DNA of 64,000 nucleotides from Mesostigma viride (taxonomy: Eukaryota > Streptophyta > Mesostigmatophyceae > Mesostigmatales > Mesostigmataceae), in the NCBI GenBank assembly GCA_009746045.1, contig RPFO01000213.1, positions 8,745,814 through 8,809,813 of the forward strand, given 5' to 3'. This document shows, piece by piece, positions 32,901 through 64,000 of this stretch (positions are counted from its first letter, which is position 1; every line of letters begins with the position of its first letter). Under the pieces are notes generated by a model. That model saw nothing but the letters and a program-made list of their open reading frames with translations, searched no databases and had not been told where the DNA came from. Made by a program: the position numbers and the translations under genes.

Positions 32901-35900
32901 CCACGTGCTGTGGCACACACCTTCCCGGCAAACTCTTGAGGAAGGCAGAGAAGGCGTTGGACTTGGCGGCGGAGGGCCGTGCCCCCGCGAGGGAGGCCAC
33001 CGGCGCCATCATGGTCACCAGTGCGACGTCCATGACGAGGCCGACCAGCACATCAGAGAAGTAGAACTCGAGCTGGTAGACGCGCCAACGATTCGACAGC
33101 AATGCGCCAGCAAGGCATGACAGAACCATGCCGCCATCCAAGGCATGGCGCGAGCAAGGCACGCCGCGGCACCCAGGACAGCCATCCAGACCGCGAATGA
33201 GTTGTCGTCAGCAAGGCATGGCACAATCATCCACGCAGGGCATGAGGTGAAAGGCATGCCGCCATCCAAACCGCCATCCAAACCGCCATCCAAACCACCA
33301 TCCAAACCGCCATCCAAACCGCCATCCAAACCGCCATCCAAACCGCCATCCAAACCACCATCCAAACCGCCATCCAAACCACCATCCAAACCGCCGTCCA
33401 AACCACCATCCAAACCGCCGTCATCAGGGGACGGGTGCATCGCAAGTGCATGGGACCTACCACGCATGGCATCCCTCATGCGGGGCAAGACAAGGGGCGA
33501 TGGATGCATGGCAACCATCACATCGGCCATGCAAGGCAAGGCATGGCGCTTGCGGCGAGAGGCAAGCAGCCACAGGCAAACACCACGTGTGCAAGTGAGT
33601 CCGTTGCTCCACTGCTCAACAGCGGTTCAACAAGACCACGGCCGCAATGATTTAGTAGACCTAGAGTGAATAAAGTCATACTAGTACTAGTACTACGGTA
33701 CATAAAGCCATTGATTTGAATCACTGCTAGACAAATGATTAGCAAGTGACTAGCACAAACTAATAATAATCGTCGTGATACCCGCCAATCACTGCTAGAC
33801 AAATGATTAGCAAGTGACTAGCACAAACTATTAATAATCGTCGTGATACCCGCCAATCACTGCTAGACAAATGATTAGCAAGAGACTAGCACAAACTATC
33901 AATGATCGTCATGATACCCGCCAATCACTGCTAGACAAATGATTAGCAAGTGACTAGCACAAACTATTAATGATCGTCGTGATACCCGCCAATCACTGCT
34001 AGACAAATGATTAGCAAGTGACTAGCACAAACTATTAATGATCGTCGTGATACCCGCCAATCACTGCTAGACAAATGATTAGCAAGTGACTAGCACAAAC
34101 TATCAATAATCGTCGTGATACCCGCCAATCACTGCTAGACAAATGATTAGCAAGTGACTAGCACAAACTATTAATGATCGTCATGATACCCGCCAATCAC
34201 TGCTAGACAAATGATTAGCAAGTGACTAGCACAAACTATTAATAATCGTCGTGATACCCGCCAATCACTGCTAGACAAATGATTAGCAAGTGACTAGCAC
34301 AAACTATTAATGATCGTCATGATACCCGCCAATCACTGCTAGACAAACGATTAGCAAGTGACTAGCACAAACTATTAATGATCCTCATGATACCCGCCAA
34401 TCACTGCTAGACAAATGATTAGCAAGTGACTAGCACAAACTATTAATAATCGTCGTGATACCCGCCACCCGCATCGCGACTCGCCAGCATCTCACCTCAT
34501 CCCAGAAATGCTCCCCCCGCTTGGTGACTTCGGCGTACGTGCAGCAGACTGAGTCAATCGCGACCTGGGCGGGCCAAGAAGGAAAACAGAAGGGCGGACC
34601 AAAGAAGGAAAGGACCAGGGGGGATCAAAGAAGGAAAGGACAAGGGGGGATCAAAGAAGGAAAGGAGAAGGGCGGGCAAGGAGGAAAAGTAGAAGAAGCA
34701 AACGAGTGAAAACAGGAGGATAAGCGATACAAGACATGGCAGGAGAAGAAGCAGGAAGAGGAGCAGACAACCCGAGCAGGAATGCAAACACGGACAAAGA
34801 CGAGTGGAAGACCGAGCACTGCTTTCCTGTTGCAAAAGCGGGCTGCCTGTACTACCTGCCTCTACTATCTGCCTCTACTATCTGTCTCTACCATCTGCCG
34901 CTACTATCTGCCTCTTCTATCTGCCTCAACCATCTGCTGCTACGATCTGCCTCTAATATCTAATCTGAGCGCTGTGCACGCCAGCATGGTTGAAATCCTG
35001 CCTCCAGCAGCGATGAGATGTCCCATTCCGACACATCAGCGCTATGCTCCCTTGAAAGGGCAAACGATCACCTCAGGGCGACGGGGCACATGACAACCTC
35101 AGGGCAGGAGGGCTAACAATATCCTCAGGGCAAGGGGGAACAGGATCACCTCAGGGCAGGAGGGCTAATAATAACCACAGGTGAAGACCGCTGAGCTCTA
35201 GCCAGCCAGGCAACCGTACCTGCACTCATGGCGACAATCAATGGCCTACATATATGATTAAGGCAGCCTTGCTAGATAAAATGCTCAAACATGTCGTATG
35301 CATCCTATCAAACATGTCTAATGCATCGGCATGGCAAGAAACCATAACGGCCGATGCCTCATGGGACCCATTTGTAACAAATGGGTGCCACACTAATGGG
35401 TGATTGCACGGGAAGCCATGTTCTCTGCATTCTCGTGCAGAAAGCGGAAGTATGCGATACGCGATGGTGAGGATAAGGGAAACACAGCAAACCGGATACA
35501 GCATGCTCTCGTCCGTCACCTGCCCATTCCACCCCCCCAAACCCCCCCCACCCCCACCCCACATGCACACACGAATGCAATGAAGCACCAGCCAATCGCT
35601 GCACATATATCAAGGAGAAAGCACAGATATGACCCTGAAGAGGCTCATTAATTTAAGGAGTGTTCAACTACTGCTGTAGCGATGACTCTCCCATGTCAGC
35701 AATCACTCGCATGAATGAGTGCGCAATGATTGAAGTGTGACAACAGGCGCATTCCTCGGACGAAACCTTGTACAAGCGATATACATATCAACCATTAGCC
35801 ATGGATACAAGCCATGACCATCTTCCACCCCATGCCAGGCCTCTTTTGGTATGATACATCGTGGTGGTGCAGGTGCACCTTGTGCACCCAGAGTAGGTGG

Positions 35901-38042
35901 CAGTTTACATTCCCGCACCTGCAGGTTGTAGCCCAGAATGTATTAAAAACCATATGCCCCTTTCAGGGATATGAGTTACATATACTCCCCATGGAGATAT
36001 GTTCTTAATTCATTAATGGGAATCTACCTCAGACAAGACCTTGCAGAGATAATTCAACTCTAATAAGGTACTGATAAATACTCGGCATGTGCATACCTCG
36101 GACAGGACTTTAAAGAGGTACTTTGGATCGGCCACCATGCGGTCCCTTATGATAGTGCCGACCTTGCACAAGGGGCCCACAAAGGGTTGCGCCTGGTGGT
36201 GGTGGTGGTGTGTGTCCGGGGGGGGGGGGGGGGGGGGGAGTACAAACGCACCATCATATGCGTGTTTGGTTTCGTGTTTATGTGTGATTGTCGGTACATA
36301 ACTGTTTGTGGATAGTTGTTCGTGTTTGGTTGTTCATGGGCAGTTGTGGGGAAGAGGAAGGCAGGCAGGCGGGAAGGCAGACAGGAAGGCAGGAAGGCAG
36401 GAAGGCAGGAAGGCAGGAAGGCAGACAGGAAGGCAGGAAGGCAGGAAGGCAGGAACACAGGCAGGAAGGAAGGCAGGAAGGCAGGCAGGAAGGCAGGCAG
36501 GTAGGCAGGCAGGAAGGCAGGCAGGAAGGCAGGCAGGTAGGCAGGCAGGAAGGCAGGCAGGAAGGCAGGCAGGAAGGCAGGCAGGAAGGCAGGCAGGCAG
36601 GCAGGAAGGAAGCCCGGAAGGCAGGCAGGCAGGCAGGCAGGAGGGAAGACTGAAGATGGGGAGAAGGCAAGTGGAGGACCCGAAGACAGCGCGATGGAAA
36701 GGGCTAGCAGCGTCGCACCCATCACAATGCACCCATCCACCATAAGCGAATATACTGCAGTGCTCGAACGGCACCTATGTGTGTGCTATTACTCGTGTGC
36801 CATCATATTTTGTGGCACACACATGGGGGCCCATAAGTCATAGCACACGCAATGTAATATATATGTTATAGCGCCTACATTGTAGAAATCCATCACAGCA
36901 CACACATTGTCTGGCACAGATGGTAGGAGTAGCACACATGTTGCAGCACACACAATCTCATACTCCATAGCTGCTAGCTTCCCTGTTCGTGTGCAGTGAC
37001 TCCCTTCAAAAGGATGAGAAGCTGGTGGATGATGGAGGAAGCCTTCGGGTAGAGGCAGCCCTCGTTCACCTGTGGGTAGCAGCCCTCACTAGAGTCCTCA
37101 TAAAGATAGCCCCCCGCACACTATAATCCTCACCACAACTTCGTGCACAATCGTGAGGAGGCACAAAGCGCACGGGCAGGGCAGGGCAGGGCAGGGCAAC
37201 ACGAGCGCCTTGCAACAACCTGAAAAAAGCAACAGCTTTCACGTTAAACTTCCTACACAAAGGGGAGCAGACAACAGTCGCGCAGTGATGGAATGCCGGC
37301 AAGGGATCAGCCAAGCTAGACGCGGAGTAATACAACGTGTGGCAATTGCTTCGAAATGGAGTAAATCCGTGTTTAAGGGCCAGACATGCCACATCCTCCA
37401 GTTGTCACGTGGCATTAGCACACGTACAGCAGTGAGGGAACGTTTCATACTCCCGGTCACAATTCCTTCACTAGACGACATTATAGGGAAGAATGCGTCT
37501 ACCTGGACGGCGAGGTAGGATTCGAGCCATGCCTTCTGAAGCTTTCCTTGCTGAGCGAGCGCGATGACGTCAGCCGGCAGTTTTGCATTCTTTGCAGCAG
37601 CAGCGGCGACCACTTCTGCATAAGTAAGGTATTCAATTTTCTTCGGTTCGTTACCATCGCCGTCACCCCCTCCGCCCCCAGAGGACCCGCCGCTTTTGCC
37701 GCCTCCGCTGCCCCCGTCCCCGCTATCAAGTGTGGCCTCTCCAGAAGAGCTCGCGGCTCTGCGAGATGCGCTTGATCGCCCTTTACCCACGGACGCCAAG
37801 GACGAAAGCCAATTCAGTCCAAAAGCCCCTGATGGTGGGCCAGATGCTGACGGTAAGTTGCAACTGGCCACTACGCGCGACGCATTGTTGCAGAGCGAGC
37901 GGGTGGACAACGACCCATGAGCTGGCGAAGGAAAGGCCAGCTTGGCGGGCGAACAAATCAGCGAAACATTTTGTCTTAAATTCTTCAAATTTATGTCGGA
38001 ATTCGCCACAATGCGGGTGCTATGCATGACAGCGACCGCCAT
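29794..38042 (-). CDS. RETICULATA-related (DUF3411) chloroplast envelope protein, complete, 8 exons
   Basis: Exons (plus-strand numbers): 37503-38042, 36097-36192, 34496-34564, 32921-33072, 32655-32727, 31946-32025, 31538-31644, 29794-29987. They total 1,311 nt and keep one open frame of 436 codons plus stop. All junctions are GT..AG and phases agree throughout. The start at 38042 has a strong context (GACAATGGCG) and opens a Ser/Arg/Ala-rich, acid-poor stretch typical of a chloroplast transit peptide. Family landmarks in order: RDRMVADPKYLFKVLSE, AEVTKRGEHFWDE, a membrane helix VLVGLVMDVALVTMMAPVA, YTVAQRTSTIFVKGGEYAVI, GQTLANGFIAVRR, and the C-terminal block ALFMGVSSNLRYQ..NGLER..FIDMARYFGVQ. 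Plant members sit in the chloroplast inner envelope and affect leaf reticulation and plastid function; the biochemical role is not established. Convergent with the phosphodiesterase gene and divergent from the 40.5-kb gene. Confidence 0.9.
30057..30608. repeat. 11-bp tandem repeat (AGCAGCAACCR)
   Basis: About fifty units of CGAGCAGCAAC and CAAGCAGCAAC, lying in the last intron of the RETICULATA-related gene. Long frames across it are artefacts. Confidence 0.95.
31538..31644 (-). CDS. RETICULATA-related gene, exon 7
   Basis: 107 nt; acceptor ACCTGCAG, donor GTAAGC. Encodes a Lys/Ala-rich loop (SEAKDGAKPAKEAKQ) and PPPVLKTAGVW, which joins in phase to ALFMGVSSN. Confidence 0.88.
31946..32025 (-). 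CDS. RETICULATA-related gene, exon 6
   Basis: 80 nt; acceptor GGTGGCAG, donor GTGAGT. Encodes a glycine-rich membrane helix, EYAVIGLVCGGAGQTLANGF, matching the GxxxGLVGxxxxNxxI helix of DUF3411. Confidence 0.88.
32655..32727 (-). CDS. RETICULATA-related gene, exon 5
   Basis: 73 nt; acceptor GTCGGCAG, donor GTACGT. Encodes CFEKTPIGKAPYTVAQRTST, equivalent to the xxFxxxxYTxxQR segment of the family. Confidence 0.88.
32921..33072 (-). CDS. RETICULATA-related gene, exon 4
   Basis: 152 nt, phase 0 in and 2 out; acceptor TACCAG, donor GTGTGT. Encodes the first clear membrane helix (DVLVGLVMDVALVTMMAPVA) and FLKSLPG. Confidence 0.88.
33257..33422. repeat. 12-bp tandem repeat (CCATCCAAACCG)
   Basis: Fourteen units, in intron 3 of the RETICULATA-related gene. 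Confidence 0.95.
33712..34462. repeat. 68-bp tandem repeat, eleven copies
   Basis: Unit includes CAATCACTGCTAGACAAATG and GACTAGCACAAACTATTAAT; copies are over 95% alike by eye. Ends 35 bases from exon 3 of the RETICULATA-related gene. Confidence 0.95.
34496..34564 (-). CDS. RETICULATA-related gene, exon 3
   Basis: 23 codons, phase 0 both ends; acceptor CGCCCAG, donor GTGAGA. Encodes IDSVCCTYAEVTKRGEHFW, matching the AEVxKRGxxFW signature of the family. Confidence 0.9.
34565..36096. other. Intron 2 of the RETICULATA-related gene
   Basis: Purine-rich AAAGAAGGAAAGGAC repeats (34603-34690), CTGCCTCTACTAT repeats (34852-34965) and CCTCAGGGC repeats (35070-35180). Echoes of the exon 2 end lie at 36024-36048 and 35749-35778. 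No extra exon supported. Confidence 0.6.
36097..36192 (-). CDS. RETICULATA-related gene, exon 2
   Basis: 32 codons, phase 0 both ends; acceptor ACCACCAG, donor GTATGC. Encodes KVGTIIRDRMVADPKYLFKV, matching the RERLLADPxFLxK block of the family. Confidence 0.88.
36358..36645. repeat. AGGC/AGGA tetranucleotide-derived array
   Basis: Mixed GGAAGGCA and GGCAGGCA units in intron 1 of the RETICULATA-related gene; a G-run precedes it at 36218-36238. Confidence 0.93.
37503..38042 (-). CDS. RETICULATA-related gene, exon 1
   Basis: 180 codons. Transit-peptide-like first 60 or so residues, then Ser/Gly-rich low complexity, then a helix with LPADVIALAQQGKLQKAW that matches the N-terminal part of DUF3411 proteins. 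Donor CAG|GTAGAC, phase 0. An in-frame upstream ATG at 38171 exists but gives a poorer context and a less transit-like start. Confidence 0.85.
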
Positions 38043-39685
38043 TGTCGGGAGTATGTTACGACTGGGCACCGCGTGTGCAAATTCGCCGTTGTGGGCTCCT
38101 GGCTCTTGGGCTTGGGTTGGGTTGGGCTCGGGGCTGTGCCCGCAACGCTTGGCTATTTTGACTACTGGCAATTTAAGGATAAAGTACGGCTGTACCTAGA
38201 CTGTACAAACCATGAGTCAGTCAGTCAGCGATCAACGTTCTTCACTAATAGTTCTTAGATTATGCTTATAGTATCTGTTATTTTAGACACCGCTTTGTTA
38301 TCCCTCCCGTCGGTTGTCAGCAAATCGGGCCCGCCACGTGGAGATAGCGCAGGGGTCGAGTAATTACGAGCATGGCGCGCGTTCACGAGCCCTTGACCAA
38401 ATAATTGGCATTTTTGCCATCCAGAAATACTGTGGCGGTAACGACGTCGTTGACAATTGGTTTTCGGAAAGGTGTCTACAAGTTAGCAGCCCACGGTTGA
38501 AGTTTTTACTGCCATGGGCAGGAGGCGGGATGCAGACAGGAGGGGATTATAGTATTTACGGCCGGATATCGCCGGCCTTAACCCCTCCAGGCTGTGCAAA
38601 TAACATGGCATCGCCCTAACGAGATACAGGAGTTGACAGCCTTTCCTGTATATATTTCTTTTAGGAAGCGGTGAAGACGCCCTGTTGAATAGCCTCGTAC
38701 ATTATGGCACCCAAGAAGGCACCAAGGTAAGCTCTGAGATTCCTAATAGAATGAACGCGTGTCACGAATAAGCACAAATATACACTATATTTAGAACGAA
38801 ATACAGGGTTGAAACCAATTGCTTTGCTTGCAGGCAGTAGTTGGCATTCCCATGAAATGCAGAGAAACCACGTAATCGTGTCCGGTAAACGACATATCAG
38901 TTGACCTGCCGACGTATCTCGCTTTCAGCGGCATGCACCCGTCCGAAATGCACAGGAGACTGTAGAATCCAGCATGTCCACGACGTCGCTCCATCGGCAC
39001 TTCAAGCCATAAATTTAAGCTAGAGAGCACTAAGTGATACACGATGTAGAATCCAGACTTCTTTGGTAAGGTTTAAATGCCCTGGTTAGAGCACTGCCTA
39101 CATTCCCCGGCTAGAACCCTACGTAATTGTACTCAGGACATACATCTCTGTATGTCACTGAATCTCTGTATCTTGCCCGCTTACAGCTTCGCAAGGCGAC
39201 CCCCACATCAAGTAGGCCGCAGCATTTCGGAATACTCCCCGTCGTAAACTTGTAAAACACTAAACAGCCCAGCCACACCAATATCTTTATGCAAATAGCC
39301 TTGCCCACAGTATCAATATACCCACCGGCATGGATGGGAGAGAGACGTTGCAACACAAAATGACCGCGTCATGACCACTGTAAGGAACTGATGTGGTCAC
39401 CACAGGGACCTGGGGAATTCGCCTTGCGAAGCCGTAGTACAGGAGGGGAGAATTTTAGGAGAAGGAGATTACAAGAGGAGGATAAAGGAGAAACTTACCG
39501 GACATCACTCCCTTGCTGCCCCAAGCTTTGCATGTCTCGCAGCTACTGTGGTTTCACTAAGCAGAGCTACTTCCCCCCTGTAAGCTTTACGGCCCGTGTC
39601 GTATCGCAATTTCCCTTTTGCCTGTGCCCCATGCTTCCCGCCTTGCGTGTTATCCCACATGCCTGACAGTTGTGCATTCTGACCA
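38043..39685. other. Divergent intergenic or 5' flanking region
   Basis: Lies between the starts of the RETICULATA-related and candidate flagellar genes, so both promoters should be here. I see no TATA box or other site I would defend. It holds the possible alternative exon at 38704. Confidence 0.5.
38704..38726 (+). CDS. Possible alternative first exon of the 40.5-kb gene
   Basis: ATGGCACCCAAGAAGGCACC opens a short frame ending at AAG|GTAAGC in phase 2. An acceptor TGTCCAG at 40487 inside the annotated first exon is in matching phase, giving MAPKKAPS joined to KSAEPPPPPP. If used, the 42-bp array at 39.7-40.4 kb is intronic rather than upstream. Supported only by signal and phase. Confidence 0.35.
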
Positions 39686-40435
39686 TGATACTGACACCTC
39701 ATGGCTCTGTACATGACCTTGGTGGCATGCTACTGACACATCATGGTTCCGTACATGACCTTGGTGGCATGCTATTGACACATCATGGTTCTGTACATGA
39801 CCTTGGTGGCATGCTACTGACACATCATGGTTCCGTACATGACCTTGGTGGCATGCTATTGACACATCATGGTTCCGTACATGACCTTGGTGGCATGCTA
39901 TTGACACATCATGGTTCCGTACATGACCTTGGTGGCATGCTATTGACACCTCATGGTTGTGTACATGACCTTGGTGGCATGCTATTGACACATCATGGTT
40001 CCGTACATGACCTTGGTGGCATGCTATTGACACATCATGGTTCCGTACATGACCTTGGTGGCATGCTATTGACACATCATGGTTCCGTACATGACCTTGG
40101 TGGCATGCTATTGACACATCATGGTTCCGTACATGACCTTGGTGGCATGCTATTGACACCTCATGGTTGTGTACATGACCTTGGTGGCATGCTATTGACA
40201 CATCATGGTTCCGTACATGACCTTGGTGGCATGCTATTGACACCTCATGGTTGTGTACATGACCTTGGTGGCATGCTATTGACACATCATGGTTCCGTAC
40301 ATGACCTTGGTGGCATGCTATTGACACCTCATGGTTGTGTACATGACCTTGGTGGCATGCTATTGACACATCATGGTTCCGTACATGACCTTGGTGGCAT
40401 GCTATTGACACCTAATGGTTCCGTACACGATCTTC
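39686..40435. repeat. 42-bp tandem repeat, about 18 copies
   Basis: Unit built on CATCATGGTTCCGTACATGA and CCTTGGTGGCATGCTATTGA; because 42 is a multiple of three, all frames stay open on both strands. A CACCTCATGGTTGTG variant alternates irregularly. Ends 44 bases before the first ATG of the flagellar gene. Confidence 0.95.
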
Positions 40436-40479
40436 CTGCACCATCCTTGTGTGTATGCTCTTGGTCATAAACATGCGCC

Positions 40480-63865
<23,386 letters not shown>

Positions 63866-64000
63866 GTGAGTGGCTGGGACGTGGCTATATCGTATACTGT
63901 ACTTGCACAAGAGGACCGGGAGCACTCCAAGCGCGTTGCTTGATGACCACGGTGGTACTCGGATGTGATTGCATGAGGACCGGGAGCACCTCAAGCAGCG

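Noticed and set aside
36980-37070. Additional RETICULATA-related exon (NEGCLYPKASSIIHQLLILL, minus strand)
   Set aside because: An acceptor is present but the only in-phase donor is a weak GTCACT, and exons 1 and 2 already join in phase with family agreement.
39650-40470. A 250-residue repeat protein (HHGSVHDLGGML units)
   Set aside because: The 42-bp unit keeps several frames open on both strands; there is no non-repetitive domain and no splice or start support.

Overview
The window is eukaryotic nuclear DNA with spliced, GC-rich genes set in very repetitive intron and intergenic sequence. A green, flagellated alga is the best guess. One gene encodes a RETICULATA-type (DUF3411) chloroplast envelope protein with a transit-peptide-like N-terminus, a family I know from plants and green algae. 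A second gene looks like a cilia/flagella-associated protein. Introns use GT..AG sites, often preceded by pyrimidine-rich tracts. The species cannot be fixed from the sequence alone.

Layout. 1-17.5 kb has no gene I can support. It holds a hAT-like non-autonomous transposon with 17-bp terminal repeats and 8-bp target duplication (3104-3755), a dispersed element present as an inverted pair (3848-4057 and 11023-11237), a foldback element (5886-6074), a 4-kb composite satellite block (6.28-10.5 kb) and a TTAA-flanked inverted-repeat element (15255-15885). 17.5-28.2 kb (+) carries the last six recognised exons of a membrane-anchored class I cyclic-nucleotide phosphodiesterase; its 5' end was not found. 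29.8-38.0 kb (-) is a complete eight-exon RETICULATA-related gene, convergent with the phosphodiesterase gene; its exons sum to 1,311 nt, an open frame of 436 codons plus stop. 40.5 kb to the window end (+) is a large gene, divergent from the RETICULATA gene, with fifteen exons visible and more expected downstream. Its introns include an 8.6-kb one made mostly of CCCT-derived repeats with a 25-N assembly gap.

Two things stand out. First, at many exon-intron boundaries of all three genes and on both strands, the last exon bases plus the 5' splice site (sometimes the 3' splice site plus first exon bases) recur inside the adjoining intron, either as clean tandem repeats (31, 60, 62 and 111 bp units) or as decayed single copies. 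I call these junction echoes; they suggest introns here grow by repeated short duplication across splice sites and leave arrays of spare donors. Second, the phosphodiesterase has lost the His-Asp pair that defines the metal site (Leu-Glu instead), while keeping the other metal ligands and the purine-binding Gln, so it may be a catalytically weakened or dead cyclic-nucleotide sensor.

All exon boundaries were read by eye from splice signals, reading phase and family resemblance; none is supported by transcripts. The three genes show no obvious joint pathway, although a cyclic-nucleotide protein and a flagellar protein would both fit a motile alga.
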